Source: Chrysophaeum taylorii (Eukaryota; Sar; Pelagophyceae; Pelagomonadales; Pelagomonadaceae). From it: DNA of 64,000 nt. Every line of letters starts with the position of its first letter. Within the stretch, counting starts at the first letter, position 1. The notes under the pieces were generated by a model. It saw only the letters and a list, made by a program, of their open reading frames with translations, was not told where the DNA came from and searched no databases. The stretch spans positions 1-64,000 of the forward strand of contig JAQMWT010000365.1 of NCBI GenBank assembly GCA_029834535.1, read 5' to 3'. The translations under genes and the position numbers were made by a program. Positions 31,601 to 41,515 of the stretch are shown here, piece after piece.

Positions 31601-34024
31601 TGATGACAAGGGACAGACCGTCGGCGCCGAGCTGGGTGAGCCCGACGGTGGTGGGGTCGTCGGGAGTTGCGAGGGCACAAAGGAGGGTGACGACAAGGGA
31701 CAGACCGTTGGCGCCGAGCTGGGTGAGCCCGACGGTGGTGGGGTCGTCGGGAGGTGCGAGGGTACAAAGGAGGGTGACAACATGGGACAGACCGTCGGCG
31801 CCGAGCTGGGTGAGCTCGATGGTGGTGTCGTCGGGAGGTGCGAGGGCACAAAGGAGGGTGACGACAAGGGACAGACCGTTGGCGCCGAGCTGGGTGAGCT
31901 CGATGATGGTGTCGTCGGGAGGTGCGAGGGCACAAAGGAGGGTGACAACAAGGGACGATTTACCGTCGGCGCCGCGCTTGGTGAGCCCGATGGTGACGTT
32001 GTTGAAAGCAGCGATGGCGCGATTGACGGTGACACCCGGGGACACGTCGTCGGCGCCGCGCTCGGTAAATCAGTTGGTAACGTTGTCGAGGGCATCGAAG
32101 GCGCGAACGAGGGTGAAGGCAGCGAAGATGCGAACGAGGGTGACACCGAGGGACGGGTCGTCGGCGCCGCGCTGGGCGAATCCGATGATGGAAACGTTGT
32201 CGAGGGTCGCTGCAGCGAGGGCACGAACGAGGGTGATGCCGAGGGATTGATCATTATTGGCGCTGTGCTCGGTGAGCCCGATGGTGACATTGCTGGAAGT
32301 GGCGATGGGACCAACGTGGATAACGTCGTCGACGGACGCGTCGACGGTACCATGCTGGGCGAATCCGACGGTAACGTTGTTGAAGGAGGCAGCGAAGGCG
32401 CGCTCGAGGGCAACGCGGTGGACGGCCGGGTCGTCGGCGCTGCCGCGGGCAAGCGAGACGGTGTTGATGTTGAAGGCTGCGAAGGCGAGACTGTGGGTGA
32501 AGGCGACGGATAGATCGTGGGTCCCGCGCTCGGCGAGATCGAGGGTGACCTTGTCGAAGAATGCTGCGATGGTGCGAACGACGGTAGCGCCGAGGGACTC
32601 GCCGTCGGCGCGGACGCGGGGGAGTCCGACGGCGACGTTGTTGGAAGCAGCGATGGTGCGATTGAGGGAGACGCCAAGGGACATCTTGTCGGCGCCGCGC
32701 TCGGTGAATCCGATGGTGGCAGCGAAGGCGCGAACGTGGAGGAACAGATCGTCGGCGCCGCGGCGGGCGAGCCCGACGGAGACGTCGTCGGAAGGAGCGA
32801 AGATGCCCCCGACGGACTGAACGTCGGGGGCATGCTGGGGGGTAAATCCGATGGTAAGGATGTTGGAAGCAACGAAGTCGGACATACGGTGGGAGGCGAT
32901 GGTGTCGGCGCGAGGGCCTCGAAGGAGAAAAGGTAGGCTGCGCCCGAATCAGTGGCGAGCGAGTCGCTTCCGTAGGCGCCGACGACAATCTCGTCGTCAT
33001 AGATTGCCGCGGACCTCCCGAAGAAGTCACCCGTGGCGGCGTCGTTCGGCTCGAGCTTGGCAATTAGGGTGGTAGAGTTGAAGACGTAGGCCGCCCCCGT
33101 GTCATTGTCGACACCCCAGGCCCCGACGAGGACGACGGCGTCAAAGACGGCGACGGCGCGGCCAAACTTGTCGGGGCTAGTGCCGTCGCTCGCCGTGAGC
33201 TTTGCACGCTGCGCGTAGGTCGTCGCGTCGTAGACGTAGGCGGCGCCCGCGTTGATGCCGAGATCGTCCTCGCGATGCGCCCCTACCACAATCGTGTCCC
33301 GGGAGATGGCGACGGATCTCCCGAAGAAGTCGCCTTCTTGGCCGTCGCTCGCGGTCAGCTTGGCTAGCTGGGTCGTCGCGTTGAAGACGTAAGCCGCGCC
33401 GGCTTCCGAGCCAAGATCCGAATCGCGGTCCGCGCCGACTACGATCGTCCCATTGTATATCGCCGTCGACCAGCCAAAGTAGTCGCTCGCCCCGCCGTCG
33501 CTCGCAGCTAGTTTAGAAAGCTGCTCGTAAGTCGTCGCGTCGAACAAATAGACGGCACCGGTGCGCGCCGCGAACCCCGCGCCAAACGGCGCGCCCACGA
33601 CGATCGTATTCGCGTCGATCGCCACCGCATACCCAAAGTTGTCGTCCTTGGCGCCGTCGCTCGCCGTCAGCTTGGCGACTTGCGAAGTCGACTCGAACAC
33701 GTACGCAGCCCCAGACGACGACCCCCGCGCGTCGGCGCCAAACGCGCCGACCACAATCATGTCGCCGTAGACCGCGGCAGACCTCCCAAAATAATCTCCC
33801 CCGGCGCCGTCGCTCGCCGTCAGCTTGGCGACCTGGGACGCGTTGCGGAAAACGTACGCGGCACCCCTCGCGACGTCGGCACCCCACGCCCCCACGACGA
33901 TCGTCTCGCCAAACGCACTCACGGCGCTTCCAAACTCGTCGCCTTCGCCGCCGTCTCTGGCGGTTAGCTTTGTGGCCTCGGAGGCGAACAAGATTATCGA
34001 GGAGGCGATCGCACTTAGCATCAT
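19636..34024 (-). CDS. Giant FG-GAP / P-S-T repeat / REJ / polycystin-like membrane protein (about 4,750 aa, multi-exon)
   Basis: I read four open blocks as one gene. Exon 1 (34024-25392) starts with a signal peptide (MMLSAIASSIILFASEA). It then has about seven FG-GAP-type repeats (residues 18-365, each with KLTASDG...FG...IVVGA...GAAYVF) that should form an extracellular beta-propeller. About 2,200 residues of Pro/Ser/Thr repeats follow, then a region ending ALFSSSGARLDLTFNAPTNR...CIWVNATTVDAVV. Exon 2 (25325-24962) continues with CECYVPANETTIRA, VCENFTLRADQSTGSGGRNM and FHWNV. Exon 3 (24921 to about 24605) has LLVIVGGADVSLASR. Exon 4 (about 24567-19636) holds IIEGGANQS...DEDNPTATLAFRWRC, a Cys-rich GPS-like patch (CECGFVG, CECHIADRNLATDY), a first membrane span (VLAACLALVLVTAAAAIVG), then at least six more hydrophobic segments. 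REJ domains with a polycystin-like membrane part are known from polycystin-1 and stramenopile homologues. Likely a cell-surface adhesion or mechanosensory protein (inference). An in-frame TAG at 24568-24570 is probably removed by a third short intron. Confidence 0.75.
21095..21145. repeat. (TTC)n tract encoding a Glu run
   Basis: A TTC/TCC tract that on the minus strand encodes the EEEEEEEEEEE run in the cytoplasmic-loop region of the giant gene. Likely length-polymorphic. Confidence 0.85.
24922..24961 (-). other. Predicted 40-nt spliceosomal intron
   Basis: On the minus strand: donor GTTCGC after CTCGAG, branch-like ACATTAACG, acceptor ACTCGTAG, then GTGACC. Without removal both flanking frames hit stops; with removal the REJ reading continues as SLTNFLE|VTTTASYTIR. 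A weaker point is the donor, GTTCGC rather than GTAxGT. Confidence 0.65.
25326..25391 (-). other. Predicted 66-nt spliceosomal intron
   Basis: On the minus strand: donor AG|GTACGAGT, a TTTTAATG branch-like element, acceptor GCTCACAG, then GTGTGAG. It contains an in-frame TGA. Splicing yields SNER|CECYVPANETTIRAT, matching the Cys-containing phrase expected at this point of stramenopile REJ regions and leading into the GSGGR motif. Strongly supported by restored homology. Confidence 0.8.
26300..32920 (-). repeat. Coding P/S/T tandem repeat, 87-90 bp period in part
   Basis: Minus-strand translation is a near-continuous array of SPSFxPSxLPTTxPSxSPSxAPTxCP-like units. At 31400-31960 the period is a clear 87 bp (29 residues, e.g. 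SPSFVPSQLPTTPPPSGSPS then SAPTVCPLS), with 90-bp variants from an extra Pro. Elsewhere units are more diverged. The array lies inside exon 1 of the giant gene and should give an extended, heavily O-glycosylated stalk. The regular phase also keeps the complementary strand open for long distances. Confidence 0.85.
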
Positions 34025-34397
34025 CCCTGGTGCGAACTCTGTCCACTTCCCCGAAACCCAAGAACTTTATTAGTGGAAGGCCGTTCGGATATAGCTGCGA
34101 GATAGCTGCGATGGGTGGGGGGATTATTAAGGAGTAAACTCAAAGGTTATTAAAGGGCAGGCGCTGCAGCTTAGATTGGCGGGGGTCGGAGCGTCGTCGA
34201 ACTGGGGTTAAATCGGGCAACGAGTGCCAGGTGAAGACAGACAGACTTCTCGGCGAATTCGCCCGTTGGCGCAAGCCGATAGTAGTAGGGTGCGGCCAAG
34301 CGCGAGCCCAACCGTCCGGGCGCCGCCGAGTCACTATATGCGCAAACGCATTTCAGGGCGCGCAAAGGCGCTTACGGAAACGCCAACGGCCCTCGCG
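34025..34397. other. Upstream region of the giant gene
   Basis: Presumed promoter and 5' UTR of the minus-strand gene starting at 34024. No clear core promoter element. At about 34134-34175 there is a phrase similar to the Helitron subterminal region (AGTAAACTCAAAGGTTATTA ... GCAGCTTAGATTGGCGG), a possible small Helitron fragment. Confidence 0.45.
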
Positions 34398-35182
34398 TCA
34401 CCCGAGTCCCTGGATCACAGAGGTATCTTCGTAGCACAGCAGCACGCAGAGAGGCTCGCGTTCGTTCTCGCGTAGGAAGGTAGCCGGTTTCTCGACAAAC
34501 GCGAAACCCGGCAGGATTTCAACCTCTTCGAAGTACGGGAGGCCGTCTCCGTCGTCTTCGTCTTCGCCGTCATCCTCGTCTTCGCCATCGTCCATGGTGT
34601 TCTCGATACCCTGGTTCTCGGCTCGTAGATAGTAGTCCTCGATGTCCATGCGCTGTAGATCATTCGCTCAGAATCTCGTCGTCGTGCTGCTCGCTCGCGG
34701 TAGATTTGGCGAAGCTTTCGAACGAGGCGACGACCGGACTCTCCGAGTTTTTGTGGAGCAAGATCCTGCTCCGGCGCCGTCTGCTGCTTCTCGCGCCGCT
34801 GTTCGAACGCAATAAGCCAGTCCTTGGGCACCTTCGAGCCGAGCTCGCTGCAGAGCACGGACTTTCTGCGTTAAGAGACGATCCTACTTTTCAGCACGAC
34901 TTCCGCGAGCTCGGTCGGGTTGATCGCCAACGCTGTGTAGAGGTGGGAACACTTCTTCCGGTCGGCCTTGAGCGTGAGTTTTGTCTTGACGTTCGATTTG
35001 ACCGACAACTTCGACGGCGAAGTTCGCGCGAAGACTTCACGGACGTCAAGAACTCCAAGACTTTCTTTGATTTTCTCCCGAATTTCTGGCCGCGCAGTGG
35101 CGCGCTCAACGCTTTGAAGACAAGACCGCCGGGGGCACGTTCCGGCCGTCCCACTCGCGCTCGTCACCCATTCTTCGCTCAA
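34398..35182 (-). CDS. Hypothetical charged protein, broken into three frames
   Basis: Reading the minus strand from 35182: a first piece with KLSVKSNVKTKLTLKADRKK and CSHLYTALAINPTELAEVVL; then a second frame with ELGSKVPKDWLIAFEQRREK and RRLVRKLRQIYRERAARRRD; then a third with MDIEDYYLRAENQGIE, an Asp/Glu-rich run, and PYFEEVEILPGFAFVEKPAT ending at 34398. The pieces are collinear and protein-like, so this is one gene, either with two very short introns (a GTAGGATCG...TTAACGCAG candidate lies near 34866-34887 but does not restore the frame) or with two frame lesions. No family recognised. Confidence 0.4.
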
Positions 35183-36374
35183 GACAGGAAAGTCATCACT
35201 TTCATCATCACCGACAAACGGTAATCACCGGTAATTACCTTACCGGAAATTACTCTTTTCCTACTAGGAGTCAGTCATATTTGCGCATGATGATGCCGTT
35301 GCTGGAGGTGGTGAGCGGTGGCTGCACCGCCTTCGACATACTGCAGGCCCGCTAGGAGGAGACAAACACGCTCGCGGTGCACCGTGATGGAGAGACGCCG
35401 GTAGAGGCGCGTTGTCTGAGCCGCCGTGACTGCCATAAGGGACGGACGGACGGACGGACCCTCCTCCTCGAGGCCAGTGTCGACGCCAATTTGACGGGCA
35501 ACTAACTCGGTGGAAAGGCCACGTAGGTTGTCACTGCCCTCCGCGAAATTGCCAACAATAAACCCCGACACGGGCCCAAACTCCGCGAGGCGGTTGGGAG
35601 CGGGATGTCCCCCGAGGCCGAATCAAGCAGTCAAGTCAATCGGGGTTGTCGTCGAGCTGCGGCCAGGGCATGCGCGTTCTGTCACCGAACGAAACTCGTG
35701 CGATGGAGTGTGGGCTCCGTCCTGCTGGGTGAGGCTGCCCGGAGCTGTCTGCCACCGGTCATGCGGCGGCTCGCGGAGACGACTGACGACGGTAGAACAG
35801 ACGCCGGCGGAAGCCGCATCCTCGAGAGCGAAGAGGCGCCAGTGCTGCATCCCTTCTTCTCAGGCGACATTCCCATGTTTGCCCCGGGGAGGAGAAGCTC
35901 GCGCGCACAACAGGCGCCACCCAACGATTTTACGCAGCAGCAGCATCCCTCCTGCTTCGGACGACGAGACCCGCGGTGGTAATTCTCCACTCGACGCGGC
36001 ACCTACATCAAAGGTGGAGCGACTTCGGACCTCGACGCTCCCCTGGTATCTATCTCGACGGGCGACGTCATCACCCTGTTGAGCGAACCGAAGATGTGGC
36101 AGACGTGCCGGCATGTAATTAGCCCATGTGGTGTACACATTGTTTGAATACGGCACGTCATAAGCAAACATTCCGTTTTTTTTTTGTGGAGCCAGTATTC
36201 GTGCCAGTAGTTGTAGTGCCGGAAACATGTTTGACCGAGAGTAGTCGAAGAACGGAAAATGCCATGATGAGTCATGGATGACGCTAGAGAAATAATAACG
36301 AAATAATCTCCACACAAAAGACGTGTACTGTGTAACTAATCTTTCAGAAGACGACGAAAGCTTCGGGGCCACGT
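35183..36374. other. Intergenic with a weak minus-strand frame
   Basis: A 98-codon minus-strand frame at 35275-35571 (VGNFAEGSDNLRGLSTELVA, RLYRRLSITVHRERVCLLLA) looks mildly protein-like but matches no family I know. From 35600 to 36374 several short overlapping frames exist with no domain. The last 100 nt are presumably the promoter and 5' UTR of the gene at 36375. Confidence 0.4.
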
Positions 36375-39300
36375 ATGATGCCTTCTTCATCGTTCGCGTC
36401 CGCGCTCCGGAGCGCAATCGAGGCCGACGGTTCGCAAGACTTCGCCACCGTGTGGAACTGGGGCGTCGAGCAACGGCTGAGCTTCGGCGATTTGGGAGCG
36501 GCAGTGGCCTCGGGTGCCGAGCGGCTCGGCGAGCTGCATGTCAAGGCAGGAGACAGGATCGCGCTGCTGGCCAAGGGCGTGTTGGATTTTTATGTGTGCG
36601 TCCTCAGTTTGCAGGCCCGTCGCGCGACCCCGGTCGCGCTCAACTGGCGGCAGAGTCCGGAGAATTTGAGGGGCATGATTCGCGACGCGGGCGCGAGCGT
36701 CGTCGCGGTCGGCGCGCCGTTCTACGGCCTCGCGGAGGAGCTGGGCGCGACGAGAATGGTCGCGCTCGACGGGGGAAACCCCAACATCGAGCGCTGGTCT
36801 TGGAGTCTCTCCCCTGGGTCGTCGGCGTTGGTGGCCGCCACGAGGGCCTCGCGGAGGAGCGACGAAGCTATGGTATTCTTCACGTCCGGGTCTACGTCTC
36901 GGCCCAAGCCCGTGCTCCACACCAACGAGACGCTTCTGTGGACCGCGGAGAACTTCGTGTTTCCTCCGAACACCAAGACGACCCTCTGCTTCATGCCGAA
37001 TTTCCACGTTTTGATGTGTTTCCAAAACTTTCTGCTCCCGTTGGCGAGGCGCGTCGGAGTCTCGATTCACGGCGGCGACGACCCCATCACCTCGCGCCTC
37101 CTCCTCGCCGCGTGCGCCGACCTCAGGCCCTCCACGATCGACACGGTACCTTTTATTATGGCCGACTGGAGCACGATGTCTGCGGCGGAGCTCGCCCCGT
37201 TAGCGGCGTGCCGAGCCGTAAGGTCGGGCGGCGCGCCGCTCAACCAGGCCGTTGCCGAGCGACTCGTCGCCGCGGGCGTTCGAGTTCAAACGCACTACGG
37301 GCAGACAGAGGCACCAGGCATGCAGCTGCTGACGGTTCCCGGCGCCGCACCATCGGAGCTCGCGATTTTCTACCCGCCGGTGTCGGTCGTCGAGATCAAG
37401 CTCGACGGCAACGGCGGCCAGGAGGGCGAGTTGTTGATCAGGGGGTGCCGCGGGTCTAGCCCGGGGTACTTGCGAGACGGGTCGCTCCTGGCAAATTCGT
37501 CGCGAACGGGTGCCGACGGCTGGCACCGTACCGGCGACGTGTTTCGTCGCGTGAAGACGAAGGCGGGCGCGGCTGGCATCGAGCACGTGATGCGATCTGA
37601 CGACGTCATCCTTCTCAACACGGGCGAGATGTTCAACCCGGTGCCGATGGAGGCGGCCATCACGCGATTTGCAACACTCCGAGATATCCCGGTCGGCCGG
37701 GTCGTGGTGCTGGGTCAGGAGCGCCCCGCACCCTTCCTCGTCGTCGAGCCCCTCGACGAGGGGCGCCTCTTCGCGGTCGAAGAGCTGTGGCCCGCGATCG
37801 AAAGCGCGAACTTGGCCGAGGTCGAGTACGCCCGCATTCGCTCGCCCGGATACGTCCTGATCCTCGACAAGACCGTGAAGCTTCCCCGGTCGGCAAAGGG
37901 CAACGTCGTTCGGCCCCGCGCCGAGAACGTCTGCGCGACTCGCTTGGACGAGCTCGCGACGCTCGCGGACGAAAGGCTCGCCGACGGGCTCGACTGGGAC
38001 GCCTTGGAGGCCAAAGCCGCCGCCGCTGGGTTCAGCTCTGTCGATGCGTACCTTGCTGAACACAAGGAAGAGGCCGTCGTCGGCATCGACTCCCTCGGTA
38101 TCGCTACCATCCTGAAACGCGGGCAACGAGAAGCGGACCGAATCGGCGACAACATCAAGGCGTGGACGGTCACGGCCATCGTGATGAGCCACTGGTACCA
38201 GGTCCTCTTTTTCAAAGGTAGTCCCGCCGGGACTCTCGAGTCCTTCACCGATGCCTCCGCGAACACCCCCTTCGCCGCCGTCTCGTACGGGGTGCAGGCG
38301 ACGATCACCGCGTTCACTCTCGTCGACGGCTGGAACGCCCAGGGTATGCTGCCCGTCATGATCCCTCTGCTGTGGAGCGTCGGGTACTCGGACTCGGTGC
38401 GCGACGGCCTCCCGCGCCGCCGCGTCGCGCTTGGAAAGCGCGAAATCACGCTCCTGCTGCTGATTCTCCTCTACAAGTGTTTCGTCATGCCGTATACGCT
38501 CTACGTCTACGACAAAGTCTCGTGGAAACCCGCCTTCTTTTCGTGCCCTTCCCCGGGGAGCGTCGTCTGGTTCGTCTACGCTCTCTTCTGGTACCGAATC
38601 CTGCTGCGCGGGGTGCAACTCGTCGTCGACCCCCCTGCCTCCAAGATAGTGCTCGTCGCGCTTTGCCTCGCCTGGCTCTTCGCGTACGTCGAAGGTGGTC
38701 GAGGGGGCACGTTTTGCAATTTCTGCACGATCCGAGCTCCCATCCTTCCCCGCCACCTCAACGCATTTTTCTCGTTTCTCGTCGATCCCGACACCTATCT
38801 CGTCCCTCGGCACGCCCTCAATTCAAATGATTTGACGTTCCAGCTCGTCAGAATCGGAGATCAGAATTGGCTCGCCGTCGGCGCCGCGAGCAGCGTGAAC
38901 CTCGGCAGAGGGTTCTTGTGGATGGATAGCAAGATCCTGTCGTTAGCGGCACCGTACGTCCTCGGATATTTTTTTGGGGACAAGATTTTGGCCTTCATCC
39001 GAAAACGCACCCCGTTTGCTCTCCTCGACGTCGTTCTTTGCTACGGAGGGTCCGCCCTGTGGTTCATCATCCTGGCGTCGTGGGCGTCGCATCGCCGCGA
39101 CTGGGGCATCCCAAACAACGTGCATCGCCTCCACACGCACTCCGAAGACGACGATAACTGGGTTGACCACCTCTCGTCCTTAATCTGGCACCACACCAAT
39201 CAAGAGCACGCCGACGTCTTCCAAGAATGGAACCCGGTTTGGGCGAGGCCGTTTTACTTGATGGTATGCTGGTCGTTCCAATACACGATCGGCTTCTTCG

Positions 39301-40001
39301 TCATCGCCGCCTGCGTCTCGGCACCCTTTCGGATGAACAGATGCGGCAACGCGGCCTTGGGCAAGTACTTTTCTACCTACATGTTCCCGTGGTATTATAA
39401 CGCCGTCGGTTACGTGGCTGCTCTCGCCGGGCGAAAATGCGGAGCTGCGAATATCTTGGTCAAAATCTTCCAAGTTTGCTGGCTCATCTTCGGTCCGCTT
39501 GCCTTCGTCTACATCTGGGGCCCCATCGCCACCGCCCTCGTCGTCAGCTTCCCCAAGTTTATGTTTTGGTTCTTCGACACTCTCTGGCGGGCGAACCCAA
39601 AGTTGACCTTGGAGGACATAGTCAACTGGTGTTTGTACGACGGCCCCAAAGGCATGAAAGACTTTTGCGACCAGTACGCGAGCGAAATCGTCCGCGACCT
39701 CAAAGCGCTCCGCGAGTGGCTCGCCGCCTGGACCACGAATCCCCGGGAAAATCTCGCCCCCGTCGCGGATCCCCTCGATGCTCTTCGTGGCCACCTCCAA
39801 GACGCGTACTGTGCCATATCAACGCATTTCCGCACCACGGCCTCGGGCCCCCTCGCAATCCCGCTCCTTAAAACACACACCGCTGTCTCGCCTCGAGACC
39901 CGGACTACTATGGTTCCACCGCGCCTATTCAAGACCCGGACTACTACTACGACGGTTCCACCACTCCTATTCTCGACAAATCGCAACCATACGAACCGTG
40001 A
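36375..40001 (+). CDS. Adenylate-forming (ANL) enzyme fused to carrier-like motif and multipass membrane domain
   Basis: A single frame of 1,208 codons from ATG 36375. Residues 1-545 are an acyl-CoA synthetase/NRPS-type adenylation domain: P-loop VFFTSGSTSRPKPV (167-180), HYGQTEAPG (from 307), GWHRTGD (382-388), a VILLNTGEMFNP hinge region, and PRSAKGNVVR carrying the C-terminal catalytic Lys. Residues 546-580 are helical and end in VVGIDSLGIATIL; Ser573 sits where carrier domains carry phosphopantetheine (GxDSL), although the domain is shorter than usual. From about 590 to 1090 there are around ten hydrophobic spans with buried His-rich loops (HRLHTHSEDDDNW, LIWHHTNQEHADVF), reminiscent of membrane acyltransferases. 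The tail repeats DPDYYxGSTxPI. Likely it activates a carboxylic acid and hands it to a membrane-embedded transferase (inference). The membrane domain family is not proven. Confidence 0.8.
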   Translation: MMPSSSFASALRSAIEADGSQDFATVWNWGVEQRLSFGDLGAAVASGAERLGELHVKAGDRIALLAKGVLDFYVCVLSLQARRATPVALNWRQSPENLRGMIRDAGASVVAVGAPFYGLAEELGATRMVALDGGNPNIERWSWSLSPGSSALVAATRASRRSDEAMVFFTSGSTSRPKPVLHTNETLLWTAENFVFPPNTKTTLCFMPNFHVLMCFQNFLLPLARRVGVSIHGGDDPITSRLLLAACADLRPSTIDTVPFIMADWSTMSAAELAPLAACRAVRSGGAPLNQAVAERLVAAGVRVQTHYGQTEAPGMQLLTVPGAAPSELAIFYPPVSVVEIKLDGNGGQEGELLIRGCRGSSPGYLRDGSLLANSSRTGADGWHRTGDVFRRVKTKAGAAGIEHVMRSDDVILLNTGEMFNPVPMEAAITRFATLRDIPVGRVVVLGQERPAPFLVVEPLDEGRLFAVEELWPAIESANLAEVEYARIRSPGYVLILDKTVKLPRSAKGNVVRPRAENVCATRLDELATLADERLADGLDWDALEAKAAAAGFSSVDAYLAEHKEEAVVGIDSLGIATILKRGQREADRIGDNIKAWTVTAIVMSHWYQVLFFKGSPAGTLESFTDASANTPFAAVSYGVQATITAFTLVDGWNAQGMLPVMIPLLWSVGYSDSVRDGLPRRRVALGKREITLLLLILLYKCFVMPYTLYVYDKVSWKPAFFSCPSPGSVVWFVYALFWYRILLRGVQLVVDPPASKIVLVALCLAWLFAYVEGGRGGTFCNFCTIRAPILPRHLNAFFSFLVDPDTYLVPRHALNSNDLTFQLVRIGDQNWLAVGAASSVNLGRGFLWMDSKILSLAAPYVLGYFFGDKILAFIRKRTPFALLDVVLCYGGSALWFIILASWASHRRDWGIPNNVHRLHTHSEDDDNWVDHLSSLIWHHTNQEHADVFQEWNPVWARPFYLMVCWSFQYTIGFFVIAACVSAPFRMNRCGNAALGKYFSTYMFPWYYNAVGYVAALAGRKCGAANILVKIFQVCWLIFGPLAFVYIWGPIATALVVSFPKFMFWFFDTLWRANPKLTLEDIVNWCLYDGPKGMKDFCDQYASEIVRDLKALREWLAAWTTNPRENLAPVADPLDALRGHLQDAYCAISTHFRTTASGPLAIPLLKTHTAVSPRDPDYYGSTAPIQDPDYYYDGSTTPILDKSQPYEP

Positions 40002-41515
40002 TAAGCACACGCGCCCCGTCTTCGTCCTCGCCGCCCAACCATAAAATCTGTGCGAAAGTCTCATTTAATCGCACCCGACATGCGGCGATGTTCTTCCCCT
40101 GGCCGTTGAATATCATAATAACATGCTTCTTTCTCTGGCTAACTAACTATGTATAGTTAAGTTATTACTATGGTATGAAAGTCCCAGCCTCAAAGAGAGC
40201 CAGAATGGATGATGAGCGCAGAGGGAAACAAGGATGAAGCGAGAACGCAAAGAGGGGCAGTAGAAGAAGGTTAGAAGGGAGTAGAAGAGGCCACCGGGGG
40301 GGGGGGGCAAAGAGAGAGTAGCGGAAGGCATGGGTATGTATGATGAAGAAAAACACGAGTTTCAAGACGACGCTAAAAGACGGTCGCAGCATGATGCCAG
40401 ACCTCCAAAACAGGCCTCTCCATAATTTGGTCCGGGCGAGACGGCCGGAGAACGCGAACCGCATGGTCACGAAGAGGATCCGTGAGGCTGCGGTCGCCAG
40501 GAGTCGCGGCGTTGAAGAAGAAGCCAAAGACGACAATGCGGTCGATACCACCGCGAACTGATGCGGTAGAGGAATACGATGATGACGACCAGGCTGCGGT
40601 CGCCACGAGGTGCAAGGACGCGGAATGCAACGGCACTAAAAAAGCTGGAGACACCAGACAAAGACGACAATGCGCTCACCACCATCGGCGAAAGTGACGC
40701 GGCAGATGAATTCGAGCATGACAGCCAGGTCGAGGATGACAACCACGCTGCGGCGCGACAGAACCAGAACACCATCGCAAAGCGTCGACGGCGCCACCTT
40801 CTTCGTTCTGACGATGCTGCAGCAGCACGTATGAACGAAACCTCCAAGCGAGACGAGACGCGCGCACGCTTCCGCGAAATCTGGCGATGCTTGCGCCATA
40901 AGCACAGTCGAAGCTCAGGCTGCAAGTAAACGGCGGCGCCGTGCTACTCGCACGTCAGATACGTTCGAACGCTAGGCACAAAAAAATTGCCTCGAGAAGG
41001 TTCGGATTACCTCGCGAGCAACGAGCCGACATGATGCTGCTGGAAGCAAGTCGTCGAGCATGCCACATAATGTAGTGGCCCACGAAGTTTCTGCAAAGAC
41101 AACAAATTTCGTTTTGATCGCTTTCCTTGATCATGTGACTCAGTCCACGGCGCTGTCAGAACATATGACGACCGAGTGAGTTATCCTCGACGGCGCGACG
41201 CTTCAACATTTGGAGACAACGCCGCTCATCTCTTGGCGCTCTGCATCGTCTTACGAGCATCGTTTACTTCGAGACGAGGCAGAGTGTCGAGATCCCTTCA
41301 ATTTCTGTGAAGAAATGTGCCAGTTTTGCGGATGCCATCACAGTATAGAACTTATTATTACTAGGTACTACTAGAAAAAAATAAAGTCTCTTCGCCTCCT
41401 CTCTCAACTCGTCAACAGAAAGAAAGAACCGAAAATAATTGGATGTACCGGATCGCATCCTCTTCCTGACGCGCGGCTGACGCATGTTGTTGAAGGGCAC
41501 ATCATCCATCGAAAA
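40002..41515. other. Intergenic, with a possible small basic ORF at 40579-40929
   Basis: Contains a poly-G run near 40298. Two related blocks (about 40489-40555 and 40588-40680) share GCTGCGGTCGCCA and AAAGACGACAATGCG phrases, i.e. a degenerate direct duplication. A plus-strand frame from ATG 40579 to 40929 (116 aa, e.g. ESDAADEFEHDSQVEDDNHA, then RRRRHLLRSDDAA) is basic and hydrophilic; it could be a small gene or a relic. 40930-41515 looks non-coding and includes the upstream region of the LtrA gene. Confidence 0.35.

Noticed and set aside
29958-32513. 851-codon plus-strand open frame
   Set aside because: It is the complement of the coding P/S/T repeat. The minus strand has a signal peptide, FG-GAP repeats and REJ continuity; the plus strand is low-complexity with no domain.
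37200-38813. 537-codon minus-strand ORF opposite the ANL fusion gene
   Set aside because: Antisense shadow; Arg/Glu/Asp-rich with no domain, while the plus frame has adenylation motifs.
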